Source: Pelagibacterium sediminicola
Lineage (GTDB): Bacteria > Pseudomonadota > Alphaproteobacteria > Rhizobiales > Devosiaceae
Direction of reading: 5' to 3'
DNA: 64,000 bases
NCBI RefSeq assembly: GCF_003390885.1
Contig: NZ_QMEL01000001.1
Location: forward strand, 186,001-250,000
Shown: piece after piece, positions 8,422 through 18,082 of the stretch
How positions within the stretch are numbered: the stretch's first letter is position 1
Layout of the letters: each line of letters starts with the position of its first letter
Translations under genes and position numbers: made by a program
The notes under the pieces: generated by a model
Told to the model about the DNA's origin: nothing
The model's database searches: none
The model's input: only the letters and a program-made list of their open reading frames with translations

Positions 8422-11400
8422 CTATTGCGCGGGCGCCCGAGGCTGGTTCCGATGATGCTGTCCGGCGATCATCTCGCGGAACGTGGGAGCATTGGGCGTC
8501 AGGAACAGCCAGCGCAGGAAGGCGGCGATGTCGGCGCCGATCCCGAGAATGGCGGGGACGAGGAATAGCACCAGAAGCGTTGCCACCGACAGGCCCGAGA
8601 CGATGGTCAGCGCCATGGGGATCAGGAACTGGGCGACAAGGCTCTTTTCAAAGATCAGCGGGAGAAGCCCGCCAATTGTTGTGAGCGATGTGAGGATCAC
8701 GGCCCGCAGCCGGTCGCGGGACGCACCCACGGCGGCTTCGCGCAGCCCCTCGCCCTCCGCCAACCTTTCGTTCATGCGCGCGATCATGACGATCGAGGCG
8801 TTGATAAGGATTCCGCCCAGCCCGAGCATGCCCATCATCGAAACGACCGTCAGGCTATGACCCAGAAGATAGTGGCCCCAGATCGCTCCCGCGATGCCGA
8901 ACGGGATGATGATCATAACCGCGATCGGGGCGAACCACGAGGCGAACACCCAGGAAACGATCACATACATCACCGCCAACGCGAAAACCGCCCCGATCGC
9001 GAGATCGGCGAACGCCGCGTTCTGTTCGGCCTGCCTGCCCCCAAACTCGTAGGAAATGCCGTAATCGGCGGCAATCCGGGGCAGGTAGTCGGCTTCGAGC
9101 CGGGCAAGGATTTCGCCCGCGTCGGCGCCCTCGGAGACATCGGCCCGCACCGATACCGCCGTCCGGCCGTTCTCGCGGGCGATGAAGGCAAAACCCTGCC
9201 GCTCGGAAAACTCGACGATCGAATCGAGCGGCACATAGGCCCCGCCGGGCGCGCGCACCCACATCTCACGCAGCGCCGCCGAGCCGGTCGCCTCCGTGGT
9301 CCTGATCAGCCTTACGGTGATTTCTTCCTCGTGGGCGGCGATAGTGCCTGCGGTGCGGCCCTGGAAGGCATCGCGCACTTGCGTGCCCAGCGTTACGAGG
9401 TCGAACCCCAGCCCCGTGCCGCGCGCGTTCAGCGTCATGATCAGCTCGGGACTGCCGTAAAATAGCGTGTCCATGGCCGAATTGACCTCCGGGAAGCCCT
9501 CAAGGACGTCCTGGAGGGTTTCCGAGGCGCGCTTGAGGGTCGCCGCGTCGCGGCCCACGAAGCGGATGTCGATGGCCTGACCCTGTGGTCCGCCCCGGGA
9601 TTCGCGGATGCCGATGCTTTCGACGCCCGCCACCGCAGGGAGGTTGTCGCGCAACGCCTGAGTGATGACGGGCGTGCGCACGGAACGCTCTTCGGACGGG
9701 GTGAGATAGACGTTGAAATTGGCGCGCCCTTCCTCGAGGTCGAGGCTGGCATAGGTCGTGACGATCAGGTCCTCGCCATCGGGGGTAAGACTGTGCTCGA
9801 CCTCGGACACCGCGTCCTCGATCTCCTGGATGACGGCGGCCATCTCGTTTTGCGGGATGCCGGCCTGGAACTGGGCGGAGACGTTGAAGCTTTCCGCCTC
9901 GGTCGTGGGGAAGAAGTCGAACCGCAACTGGTTGGACATCAAGAGCCCCAGCGCGCTGATGGTGATGGCCAGCGCGATGGCGGCGGTCAGGTAGCGCCAG
10001 GAATAGGACCAGTGGGCAACGGTCCCGAACATGCGGTCGCGGAAATAAGCAAAGCCGGCATCGAAATTGCGCCGGAACCAGCCCGGGCGCCTGCGCTGGC
10101 GCGGCAGGGAGTGGGCGAGGTGTCCCGGCAGGATGAAAAAGCACTCGAGCAGACTCGCCACCATCACCGCAACGACGATCACCGGCAGCGGGGCCATCAT
10201 CTGGCCCACCACATCGCCCACCAGCCACACCGGCGCGAACGCGGCCATGGTGGTCAGCGACATGGCGATGACCGGCGGGGCCATGCGGGTGGCGGTGCTG
10301 ATGGCCGCTTCGGAACGCGAAAGGCCCCGCGCATAGAGCGTCGAGGTGTGTTCGCCCACGACGATGGTGTTGTCGACGATGATCCCCAGCATCATCATCA
10401 GCCCGAACATCGAGATCATGTCGAGGGTCAGCCCCAGCGCATACATCGCCCCCAGCCCGCCCAGAAGCGCAATCGGCACCCCGGAGGCCACCCAGAAGGC
10501 AACGCGCATGTCCAGAAAGACAAAGAGAACCACGAGGACGAGCAGATAGCCCATGAGCCCGTTGGAGATCAGCAGCGCAAGGCGCTGGTTGACCTGTTCG
10601 GCGGCGGCGTCGAACACCACGGCGTTGAGCGAATTGGGCAGGGTCGGCTGCAACTGGTCGATATAGGCCCGCACCGCCTCATAGGTGGTGACCGTGTCCG
10701 CATTGGCGGCGCGCGAGACCTGGAGCTTGATCGCGGGCTCGCCGCGCATATAACCGAGCGGTGTATCGGGGTTGAATGCATCGGAGATGGCCGCGACGTC
10801 TCCGAAGGTCAGCACCTGCCCGGTGGCGGAGGAATAGATTTCCGTCTCGGCGATCTGCCGGGTCGAAAGCTCGCGCGCGGCGGCCCTGATCTGGGCGTCG
10901 AAATCGCCGCTCAGCGTTCCCGATGGCTGATCGTTGAAATTGGGGGAGAGCGCGTTGGAAAGATCGGCGAGGGTAAGTCCGAGCTGGCGGAGCTTGGCGT
11001 CGTCCACCTCGATGCGCAATTGCCGGTCGCGATAGCCTGTGAAATCGACCCTGTCGACGCCGGCTGCCAGCAAGCCGTCGCGGATTTCGCGGGCATAGTG
11101 CCGGAGCGCTTCTTCGGGGAAGGGGCCCGAAATGGCAATCGCGGCCACCGGGTCGAAAAAACGCCGCGCCGAGACGGTGGGCGTACTGGCCCCGGAGGGA
11201 AGGTTGCCGACCGAGGAGACGGCGGACTGCACCAGCCGCTCGGCGTTCTGCATATTGACGTTGCGCTCGAAATTGAGCGTGATCTGCCCGCGCCCCTCGC
11301 GCGCAAACGAGTTCATGGAGATGACGCCGTCGATGCCCTGGACGGCGGGTTCGATCAGCAGCATGACGTTGCGCTCGACGTCCTCGGCGGTCGCTCCGCT

Positions 11401-11577
11401 CCAGGTCACTCCGATGGTGATCGACCGTATCTCGGTATTGGGCATCAATTGCCGGTTGAGGTTCGCAAGCCCCCAGGCCCCGAAGAGAATGAAAAGGACC
11501 ATGAGCAGATTGGCGGCGTTGTGGTGCCTGACAAATCCGGCCAGCAACCCGCGCGAGGCTTCGGGCGAAGGGCGCAT
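8422..11577 (-). CDS. RND efflux pump, inner-membrane subunit
   Basis: A 1051-residue resistance-nodulation-division transporter (AcrB/MdtB type). One membrane segment at the N terminus is followed by a large periplasmic domain, a six-helix bundle, a second periplasmic domain and a second bundle; the two halves are internally related. The TM4 proton-relay acidic residue is present in MLGIIVDNTIV. The start shares one base with the stop of the adaptor gene upstream, so the pair is coupled. No TolC-like outer-membrane gene is present in the window. Substrate class (drug or metal) is not resolved. Confidence 0.9.
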   Translation of the reverse strand: MRPSPEASRGLLAGFVRHHNAANLLMVLFILFGAWGLANLNRQLMPNTEIRSITIGVTWSGATAEDVERNVMLLIEPAVQGIDGVISMNSFAREGRGQITLNFERNVNMQNAERLVQSAVSSVGNLPSGASTPTVSARRFFDPVAAIAISGPFPEEALRHYAREIRDGLLAAGVDRVDFTGYRDRQLRIEVDDAKLRQLGLTLADLSNALSPNFNDQPSGTLSGDFDAQIRAAARELSTRQIAETEIYSSATGQVLTFGDVAAISDAFNPDTPLGYMRGEPAIKLQVSRAANADTVTTYEAVRAYIDQLQPTLPNSLNAVVFDAAAEQVNQRLALLISNGLMGYLLVLVVLFVFLDMRVAFWVASGVPIALLGGLGAMYALGLTLDMISMFGLMMMLGIIVDNTIVVGEHTSTLYARGLSRSEAAISTATRMAPPVIAMSLTTMAAFAPVWLVGDVVGQMMAPLPVIVVAVMVASLLECFFILPGHLAHSLPRQRRRPGWFRRNFDAGFAYFRDRMFGTVAHWSYSWRYLTAAIALAITISALGLLMSNQLRFDFFPTTEAESFNVSAQFQAGIPQNEMAAVIQEIEDAVSEVEHSLTPDGEDLIVTTYASLDLEEGRANFNVYLTPSEERSVRTPVITQALRDNLPAVAGVESIGIRESRGGPQGQAIDIRFVGRDAATLKRASETLQDVLEGFPEVNSAMDTLFYGSPELIMTLNARGTGLGFDLVTLGTQVRDAFQGRTAGTIAAHEEEITVRLIRTTEATGSAALREMWVRAPGGAYVPLDSIVEFSERQGFAFIARENGRTAVSVRADVSEGADAGEILARLEADYLPRIAADYGISYEFGGRQAEQNAAFADLAIGAVFALAVMYVIVSWVFASWFAPIAVMIIIPFGIAGAIWGHYLLGHSLTVVSMMGMLGLGGILINASIVMIARMNERLAEGEGLREAAVGASRDRLRAVILTSLTTIGGLLPLIFEKSLVAQFLIPMALTIVSGLSVATLLVLFLVPAILGIGADIAAFLRWLFLTPNAPTFREMIAGQHHRNQPRAPAQ

Positions 11578-12968
11578 CAGCCGCCGCCCCCGGGTCCACC
11601 GCGCATGAACGTGCCGCCGCCAGCCGGTGTGCTTTCCTCGCCTTCAACGGCAACGGCCACCCCCTCGCCCGCCTGGGAGAGCCGCGAGGTGATGATGCGC
11701 TCGCCCTCGGCGATCTCGGCCCGGACGATCAACTGGTCATTGCTACGGGCAAGGATGTCCACCCGAACTGCCGCCATGCGGCCGTCGCGGATCACATAAA
11801 GATGGTCCTCGTCATAGACCGCCGTTTCGGGGATCAAAAGGCTCCGCTCATGGGCAACGCCCTCGACGGCGACCGAAACGAAGGTACCGGGCCGCAACTG
11901 ACGGGCGCCGTCGGCGTCGAGCCGGGCAAAGACCATGATGCCGCCCGTCGAGGGATCGACTTCGGCGGCAACGCGGGTGATGGTGCCACGCGACTGGCCG
12001 GGAGTGGCGCGGGCCGAGGACGAGACCGTCAACGCCCGGCCGACGATCCCGGTCGCTGAAAGGTCCCGGAACTGGCGGTCGGACAGCATGAAATGAACAT
12101 CGAGCGCGGCGGTCTCATAGAGCGAGCCGAGATTTTCATTGGCGTTGACATAGCCCCCTTCGGTCACCGCGCTGGCGGTGACCGTGGCGTCGAACGGGGC
12201 GGTTATCTCGGTATTGGCGCGGTTGCGTTCGGCCAAATCGAGTTCGTGGCCGGCCTGCGCGATGGCGGCCTGTTGGCGCAGGATCTGCGCATCGAGGGTA
12301 AAAAGGTTGGCTTCGCGCTGATTGAGCGCCTGCTGGCGCTCGGCGACGGTGAGCGCGCGGGTATCGACCGTCTGCTGGGTCGCCGCGCCCGAGGCGAGCA
12401 GGGACCGGGCGCGCTCCAGGTCGGTTTCGGCGGCGGCCAGCGATGACCGGGCGGTGGTGATGTTGCGTTCCTCGAGGGTCTTGGCCTCACGTGCCTCGGC
12501 CAGAGAAAGCTCGGCATTGGCGATCGCCGCCTGTGCCTCGAGGACCGCCGCGTCATAGGAAAAGGGGTCGATCCGCACCAGAAGCTCGCCCGCCTCGACT
12601 TCCCCGCCCGCAACAAAGCGGGGGGAAACCTCGATGACCCGCCCCTGGACCTGGGCGCGCAGATCGAGCGTACGGGCGGCGACCACCTGCCCGAAAGTGG
12701 TGATGTCGGCGCCATGGGTGCCATAGGCGGGGGTGACGGCGTTGACGGTGAAGGTCCGCTCGCGGTTGATGCGCTGGGGCGCCTCGGGACGGCTGGCGAC
12801 CCATCCCATCACCTGATAGAGGGCGAACCCCACCACCAGCAGCGCGATGGCGAACCGGGCCAGCGCCGAAAGAATGCCGAACCGCTTTTTCGGGCGGTCC
12901 TGCACGGAGGTGGGGCTTTGTCCGGATGCGGAATGGTGTGCCGCATCCGGCCCGCCGGTCTTGTCCAA
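11577..12968 (-). CDS. RND efflux periplasmic adaptor (membrane fusion protein)
   Basis: A 463-residue HlyD/AcrA-type adaptor bridging the RND pump and an outer-membrane channel. It has an N-terminal membrane anchor (about residues 34-52), a lipoyl/biotinyl-like half, a long coiled coil rich in Ala, Glu and Gln (about 135-215), the second lipoyl half and beta-barrel domains. The C-terminal end is glycine-rich. The start is TTG at 12968 with only a weak ribosome site; a GTG at 12905 would still keep the anchor. Confidence 0.87.
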   Translation of the reverse strand: MDKTGGPDAAHHSASGQSPTSVQDRPKKRFGILSALARFAIALLVVGFALYQVMGWVASRPEAPQRINRERTFTVNAVTPAYGTHGADITTFGQVVAARTLDLRAQVQGRVIEVSPRFVAGGEVEAGELLVRIDPFSYDAAVLEAQAAIANAELSLAEAREAKTLEERNITTARSSLAAAETDLERARSLLASGAATQQTVDTRALTVAERQQALNQREANLFTLDAQILRQQAAIAQAGHELDLAERNRANTEITAPFDATVTASAVTEGGYVNANENLGSLYETAALDVHFMLSDRQFRDLSATGIVGRALTVSSSARATPGQSRGTITRVAAEVDPSTGGIMVFARLDADGARQLRPGTFVSVAVEGVAHERSLLIPETAVYDEDHLYVIRDGRMAAVRVDILARSNDQLIVRAEIAEGERIITSRLSQAGEGVAVAVEGEESTPAGGGTFMRGGPGGGG

Positions 12969-13451
12969 TGAAGGCGATCCCTGAACTGGAGCGTTTGGCG
13001 CAAGCTACAGGCTCATTTCCCTGCGCTCAAATGAACTTTTCGCAAGGATTTGGAAAGCTGATCCAGGAGCGGTTCCAGCTTTAGATCGTTTCAGGTTTTG
13101 ATGGAAACGGCCTGCCGGGGCGGTTGGGGATGGATCGCACTGGATTGCCGGGAACCAGTCCCGGAATGACATTGGTAATTTTGGCCGATACCTGCCCCAT
13201 TCCCGCTTGTCACCCCGGGATTCATTCCCGGGGTCCAGATCGAACCCGCCGCAATCGCAGGAACCTCGATGATTCCGTCAAAACCTGATGCGATCTAGTG
13301 GAATCGGCCAAACGCTCTGTTTGCTTCTCCGGCGAAAGCCGGAGTCCATGCTTGAAAACCCGCGCAAGTTGAGGTTTCGCGATGGTTTCCGGCTTTCGCC
13401 GGAAAAGCGAGGGGAGAGTGAGAGGCTGTTTCCGACTAAACCTGAAACGCC
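12969..13451. repeat. Intergenic repeat cluster between the RND operon and hslO
   Basis: No gene is seen here. Two adjacent mosaic repeat units fill most of the gap. One runs from the arm TTCAGGTTTTGATGG (13090-13106) to the inverted arm ending in GATCTAG (13273-13298), with a CCCCGGGA...TCCCGGGG hairpin inside (about 13208-13238). The next runs to the arm at 13430-13447 and holds two CCGGC-GAAAG-CCGG hairpins near 13328 and 13390. The RND operon promoter presumably lies at 12969-13080, but no convincing hexamers were found. Confidence 0.65.
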
Positions 13452-14441
13452 TCAGAACTGGTTGGGATTGAAATGATAGTGGGTCGAGCAGAACTCGCAC
13501 ACCACCTCGATCTGCCCGTCGACGACCATTTCGGCCCGGTCCTCGGGCGTAAAATCATAGATCATCTGTTCGACCCGCTCGGCCGAGCACGTGCAGCGCT
13601 CAAGCAGGATCTGGGGCTCGAAGACCCTCACCCCCGTCTCGTGGTAGAGGCGGAACAGCAACCGTTCGGCGGAAAGGTCGGGGTCGGCCAGTTCCGCATC
13701 GGTCACGGTGTCGAGCAGCGCTCTTGCCTCGGTCCAGCTATCGTCCTCGACAAAATCGGGATCGGCGGTTTGCTCATTGGCGAAATCCCCGTCGCCGGGC
13801 AGGTCGGCCATGTGCGGCGTCCCGCTTTCGGGCAGGTGCTGGAGCAGGACGCCCCCGGCACGCCAGCACGAACCGGGCGTGCCGCGCTCGGAATATTCGG
13901 CGACCGCCAGCCGCACGCGGGTCGGGATCTGCTCGGACTGGAGAAAATAGGTATGGGCGACCTCTTCGAGCCCGTCATCGCCGCCCAACTCGACGATCCC
14001 CTGATAGCGGTCCATGTGGACGCCCTGGTCGACCGTCAGCGCCAGAATGCCCTTGCCCAGCAGTTCGGCCGGGCTTGCCCGGCCCTCGGCGGCGGCCTTT
14101 TCGATGGTTTCGGCGTCATAGCGCGCATAGGCGCGCAACCCGTCCGGGGTGTCGAAGTCGACGACCAGAAGGCTCACCGGCCCATCGGTGCGCGACTGAA
14201 GGATGAACCGGCCCTCGAATTTGAGCGAGGAGCCGATCAGCGCGGCCAGCGTCGTTGCCTCGCCCAGAAGACGGGCGACCGGTTCGGGGTAGCCGTGGCG
14301 CGAAATGATCGTATCGAGCGCATCGCCCAGGCGCACGACGCGCCCCCGGCTGTCCAGCGTCTCGAGCGCAAAGGGTACGGCAACGTCGTCTCCGCTTTCG
14401 GGGCGGTTGAGGCCGAACTGTTCGAGGGTGCTCTGACTCAT
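13452..14441 (-). CDS. hslO: Hsp33 redox-regulated chaperone
   Basis: Hsp33 holdase of 329 residues. In reduced cells it is folded with zinc; oxidation releases the zinc and exposes the chaperone surface. The C terminus shows the four zinc cysteines as CTC (in LERCTCS) and CEFC, the standard CXC...CXXC arrangement. The ATG at 14441 gives the usual N terminus; a frame from 14558 would overlap argF and is rejected. It follows argF after a 46-bp gap on the same strand, an arrangement common in this order. Confidence 0.92.
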   Translation of the reverse strand: MSQSTLEQFGLNRPESGDDVAVPFALETLDSRGRVVRLGDALDTIISRHGYPEPVARLLGEATTLAALIGSSLKFEGRFILQSRTDGPVSLLVVDFDTPDGLRAYARYDAETIEKAAAEGRASPAELLGKGILALTVDQGVHMDRYQGIVELGGDDGLEEVAHTYFLQSEQIPTRVRLAVAEYSERGTPGSCWRAGGVLLQHLPESGTPHMADLPGDGDFANEQTADPDFVEDDSWTEARALLDTVTDAELADPDLSAERLLFRLYHETGVRVFEPQILLERCTCSAERVEQMIYDFTPEDRAEMVVDGQIEVVCEFCSTHYHFNPNQF

Positions 14442-14487
14442 GGATTTTCCTTGTGCCGCGCCGCGATGGATGTGGGGGCGCGGGCTT

Positions 14488-15414
14488 TCAGATGGTTTCG
14501 ATCCCGAAGACCCAGCAAAGGATCGCCTTTTGCACGTGGAGCCGGTTTTCGGCCTCATCGAACACCACCGATTGAGGACCGTCGATCACCTCGTCGGTAA
14601 CCTCGTCGCCCCGATGGGCGGGCAGGCAGTGCATGAAGAGGGCTTCGGGGTTGGCGTTGGCCATTAATTTCGGATCGACCCGGTAAGGTTTCAAGATGCG
14701 GCGGCGCTCACCCTCGTCGGTATCGCCCATCGAGACCCAGGTGTCGGTGATGATGAGATCCGCATCTTTCGTGGCGGCGGCCGGGTCGGTGCCCAGCGAG
14801 ACGGCGTCTCCCGCTGCCGCGATGTCGGACAAAAGCCCCTGATCGGGCCAGTATTCTTTCGGGCAGGCGATCGAGAGCGTTGCGCCGAACAGAGCGGTAG
14901 CGTGAACCCATGACGCCAGCACGTTGTTGCTGTCCCCGACCCAGGCGATCTTTTTGCCCGCGATCGGCCCGCGATGCTCTTCATAGGTCATGAGGTCGGC
15001 CATCACCTGGCAGGGGTGCGAGCGGCGCGTCAGCCCGTTGACGACCGGCACGCCCGAGGCGCCCGCGAGATCGAGCAGGTCGTCGTGGGAGAGGATGCGG
15101 ATCATGATGGCATCGACATACCGGCTCATCACCCGCGCGGTATCCTCGATGGTTTCCTCGCGGGCGAGCTGCATTTCCTGGCCCGTCAGCATCAGCGTTT
15201 CGCCCCCGAGCTGGCGCATGCCGACATCGAACGAGACGCGGGTACGGGTCGACTGGCGCTCGAAGATCATGGCGAGCACCTTGTCCTTCAAAAGCGCGGG
15301 CCGTTCCCCGGCCTTCAGCCGGCCCTTGAGGGCGTGGGCCAGATCGAGGATGACCCGCAACTGGTCGTGGGAGAAATCCTTGAGATCGAGAAAATGTCTT
15401 GGCTGTCCCGTCAT
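14488..15414 (-). CDS. argF: Ornithine carbamoyltransferase
   Basis: Catalyses carbamoyl phosphate plus ornithine to citrulline in arginine synthesis. The 308-residue protein has the carbamoyl-phosphate motif STRTR (in [11 protein letters not shown]), the HPCQ motif (in [11 protein letters not shown]) and the ornithine loop HCLPAHRG near the C terminus. It lies directly after argD, so the two form an arginine operon, probably with hslO. Normal family length and all hallmark motifs make this secure. Confidence 0.95.
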   Translation of the reverse strand: MTGQPRHFLDLKDFSHDQLRVILDLAHALKGRLKAGERPALLKDKVLAMIFERQSTRTRVSFDVGMRQLGGETLMLTGQEMQLAREETIEDTARVMSRYVDAIMIRILSHDDLLDLAGASGVPVVNGLTRRSHPCQVMADLMTYEEHRGPIAGKKIAWVGDSNNVLASWVHATALFGATLSIACPKEYWPDQGLLSDIAAAGDAVSLGTDPAAATKDADLIITDTWVSMGDTDEGERRRILKPYRVDPKLMANANPEALFMHCLPAHRGDEVTDEVIDGPQSVVFDEAENRLHVQKAILCWVFGIETI

Positions 15415-15462
15415 GATTGACTGGTCCTTGAAAATCGATGCTGTCGAATGAAGACGCGGGCC

Positions 15463-16650
15463 TTATTGGGCCGCGTTGGCGCTTTCCGTCTCGAGTTCGG
15501 CAAAGGCGTCCGAGAGGATCGCCACCGCTTCCTCGATCTCGGCTTCGGTGACGATCAGGGGCGGCAGAAGGCGCAGGACATTGTCGCTGGCCGCCACCGC
15601 AAGCAGCTTGTGATCGCGCAGCCGCTGGACAAAGTCGCGGACCGGAGGCGTGATCTTGAGCCCGGCGATCAGGCCCTTGCCCCGCACCTCGGTGATGAGG
15701 CCGGGATATTTCTGCATCAATTGATGAAGATGGCGCGACAACACCTTGCCCATGGCCTCGACATGCTCGAAAAAGCCCGGCGCGAGCACGCGGTCGAGAA
15801 CGGCATTGCCCACCGCGCAGGCCAAGGGATTGCCGCCATAGGTCGAGCCATGCGTGCCCGGCACCATGCATCTGGCGACCTCTTCGGTGGCAAGGCAGGC
15901 CCCGAGCGGGAAGCCGTTGCCGATGGCCTTGGCGACCGCCATGATGTCGGGGGTGACCCCGGCCCACTCAAAGGCAAAGAACTTGCCCGTCCGGCCATAG
16001 CCGCACTGGACCTCGTCGAAGATCAGGAGGATGCCGTGCCTGTCGGCGAGCGCACGCAGCCCCTGGAGGTAGGCGTCGGAGAACGCCGTGACCCCGCCCT
16101 CGCCCTGCACCGGCTCGATAAGGATCGCGGCGGTCTTCTCGTCGATCGCCGCCTCGACACGTTTCAGATCGCCCGGCTCGATATGCTTGTAGCCGGGCAT
16201 GGGGCCAAAACCCTCCGTATAGGAGGCGTTGCCCGCCGCCGCGATGGTCGCGGTGGTGCGCCCGTGGAAGGAACCGGCAAAGCCGATGATATCGACCCGT
16301 TCCGTTTCCCCCTTGTCCCAGAAATAGCGCCGCGCGGTCTTGATGGCGCATTCGAGCGCCTCGGCGCCCGAATTGGTGAAGAACACCTTGTCGGCAAAGG
16401 TCGCCTCGGCCAGCCGCCGGGCCAGCCGTTCCTGCTCGGGGATCACGTAGATATTGGAGACGTGCCAGAGCTTTTCGGCCTGGGCCTTGATGGTCTCGAC
16501 AAGGTGCGGATCGCCATGGCCGAGCGCGTTGACCGCGATCCCCGCGTTGAAATCGAGATAGGCCGTGCCGTCCGCGGTGTACAATCGCATGCCCTCGCCC
16601 CGCACAAAGGCGAGTTCGGACCGGGCATACGTGCCGTAGAGCGCAGACAT
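15463..16650 (-). CDS. argD: Acetylornithine aminotransferase
   Basis: A 395-residue class-III aminotransferase that makes N-acetylornithine from N-acetylglutamate semialdehyde; it may also serve the succinyldiaminopimelate step of lysine synthesis. Motifs seen include [12 protein letters not shown], the GRT motif in SFHGRTTAT, the PLP aspartate in IFDEVQCG and the Schiff-base lysine in [11 protein letters not shown]. The ATG at 16650 gives the standard start [15 protein letters not shown]; the longer open frame to 17040 runs into the gcrA promoter region and is rejected. Confidence 0.94.
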   Translation of the reverse strand: MSALYGTYARSELAFVRGEGMRLYTADGTAYLDFNAGIAVNALGHGDPHLVETIKAQAEKLWHVSNIYVIPEQERLARRLAEATFADKVFFTNSGAEALECAIKTARRYFWDKGETERVDIIGFAGSFHGRTTATIAAAGNASYTEGFGPMPGYKHIEPGDLKRVEAAIDEKTAAILIEPVQGEGGVTAFSDAYLQGLRALADRHGILLIFDEVQCGYGRTGKFFAFEWAGVTPDIMAVAKAIGNGFPLGACLATEEVARCMVPGTHGSTYGGNPLACAVGNAVLDRVLAPGFFEHVEAMGKVLSRHLHQLMQKYPGLITEVRGKGLIAGLKITPPVRDFVQRLRDHKLLAVAASDNVLRLLPPLIVTEAEIEEAVAILSDAFAELETESANAAQ

Positions 16651-17135
16651 GCTGAATGCTACCTTCTCGAATTGGTGTCGTCGTGACGAAAGGGATATCC
16701 CCAAAACGAAAAACGCGCCCGGCCAATCGGTCCAGACACGCGCTTTTCCTTGTCCGCTTATGATCCCGGACGCCAGAAAAGTCAATGATGGAGCGTGCGA
16801 GAATGCCCTGTTTCCGGCCCTCCCGGCGGGTCTGGACTCACACTGGCCACAATCTGCTGCTAGCCATTGCGGGGAGGGCGGGCTGTGTGCCGCGTGCAAC
16901 AGCTTTCCCCGATTTCCATCCCCGTTCGCAATTGCACGGGGATTATCTTGGGAAACTCGCTTGGCTCTCTTGCAAGCGATTCCACCGCTTGTGTAGGATG
17001 GCCGCCATTGGGAGCACGATATCTCGTGTGCGGACCCCAATCACTCTACGAGACCTAGTATCTCGGCCCGCGGACGCGTCTCGCGGCACGGGATCGGACT
17101 CTGAATCGTCATTCAGCTTGGGAGCCTTATCGATC
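16651..17135. other. Divergent argD-gcrA regulatory region
   Basis: No gene is seen in this 485-bp gap. It holds four CcrM methylation sites (GANTC) at 16835, 16978, 17097 and 17103, the last two only one base apart. A candidate gcrA promoter lies at 16970-16999 with one GANTC in its spacer. No TTAA-N7-TTAA CtrA box was found here. The argD promoter was not resolved. Confidence 0.5.
16970..16999 (+). promoter_or_regulatory. Candidate gcrA promoter with GANTC in the spacer
   Basis: TTGCAA (16970-16975) and TAGGAT (16994-16999) are separated by 18 bp and match four of six consensus bases each. GATTC at 16978-16982 falls between them, the position expected for promoters controlled by GcrA and CcrM methylation. 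The start codon is 137 bases downstream, so other promoters are possible. Confidence 0.4.
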
Positions 17136-17684
17136 ATGACCTGGACCGACGAACGCGTAGCCCTTCTCAAGAAACTCTGGATGGAAGGCCTGAGCGCCAG
17201 CCAGATCGCCGGGGAGTTGAGTGGCGGGGTAACGCGCAACGCGGTGATCGGCAAGGTGCACAGGCTCAAACTTTCGGCCCGCGCCAAGCCCGCCAATGTC
17301 GCCTCGCGCCCCAAGGCGCCGCGCGCAGCGCCGCCTCGCCGACCCTCATCGGGTGCAGGGCCGGCCGCGCGCGCCAGCGTCAGCGCGGTGAGCCAGCGCC
17401 GTACCAGCGCCGCACCGGTAGTGGGCGCCACCGCCCTCAAGATCGACACCGAACTTGAAACCGAGACGGTGGCCGAGGTGCAGACCCGAGCCACCGAGCT
17501 TTACATCCCGCCCGAGGAGCGCATTTCCCTGCTCCAGCTTTCCGAAAAGACCTGCAAGTGGCCGATCGGCGATCCCATGTCGAGCGAGTTCCATTTCTGC
17601 GGCCGCAATGCGGAAGAGGGCAAGCCCTACTGCGAGTTCCACGCCCGCCGCGCCTATCACCAGGTCGAGCGCAAGAAGCGCTGA
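17136..17684 (+). CDS. gcrA: GcrA cell-cycle regulator
   Basis: Alphaproteobacterial transcription factor that works with sigma-70 RNA polymerase at promoters carrying methylated GANTC. The 182-residue protein has the DNA-binding head TWTDERVALLKKLW, SASQIAGEL and TRNAVIGKVHRLKL (residues 2-48), a basic Pro/Ala-rich linker (about 50-110), and the C-terminal sigma-binding part with TCKWPIGDP, FHFCG and YCEFHARRAY. The ATG at 17136 is preceded by GGGAG; the longer frame from 16785 is non-coding upstream. Two GANTC sites sit 29-39 bases before the start codon. Confidence 0.93.
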   Translation: MTWTDERVALLKKLWMEGLSASQIAGELSGGVTRNAVIGKVHRLKLSARAKPANVASRPKAPRAAPPRRPSSGAGPAARASVSAVSQRRTSAAPVVGATALKIDTELETETVAEVQTRATELYIPPEERISLLQLSEKTCKWPIGDPMSSEFHFCGRNAEEGKPYCEFHARRAYHQVERKKR

Positions 17685-17822
17685 TCGAGTTCCCCCTCGC
17701 TATCCGGCAGGGTTTAGGCCGGGTTGCCCGGATAAAGCGGGCAATGACGGGGAGCGTTTACTTGGACTTTTGAGAGAAGGCGCGCGCTCCGGCTCTTTCG
17801 CTCCCTCCCTCTTGAGGGAGTG

Positions 17823-17987
17823 CTATCGCAGATGGATTTGCGTGTGTGGCCTCACCCCTCCCCCACCCTCCCCATCAAGGGGAGGGTGTTTCCTTGGCTT
17901 GGCTGCTCCCCTACGCACAAGGCCAGCACCTCCCCCCTTGTGGGGGAGGTTGGGAGGGGAGATTCGGCGTAAGCCGAAGCATATACG
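17823..17987. repeat. MITE-like repeat, degenerate copy
   Basis: About 165 bp with GC hairpins (CCCTCCCCATCAAGGGGAGGG and a CCTCCCCC...GGGGGAGG pair). It matches, in inverted orientation, the element at 20821-20979: both share the stretches ATGGATTTGCGTG, ACGCACAAGGCCAGCACC and ATTCGGCG.AAGCCGAA. The termini here are degenerate (TATCGCAGATGG and GCATATACG). The gap 17685-18082 also has CCGGGTTGCCCGG-type palindromes near 17718 and no gene. Confidence 0.7.
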
Positions 17988-18082
17988 TTGGCCCTGCCCT
18001 CAAGGGAGAGGAAGGCGATGGAAAACCTCGGTACACACTCCCGACGACGGGCAGGTGTAGCGCTTGGCGAAAAGGCCGCGCC

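Noticed and set aside
9793-11799. 668-codon plus-strand frame opposite the RND pump.
   Set aside because: Antisense shadow of the RND gene; composition is typical of reversed high-GC coding sequence.
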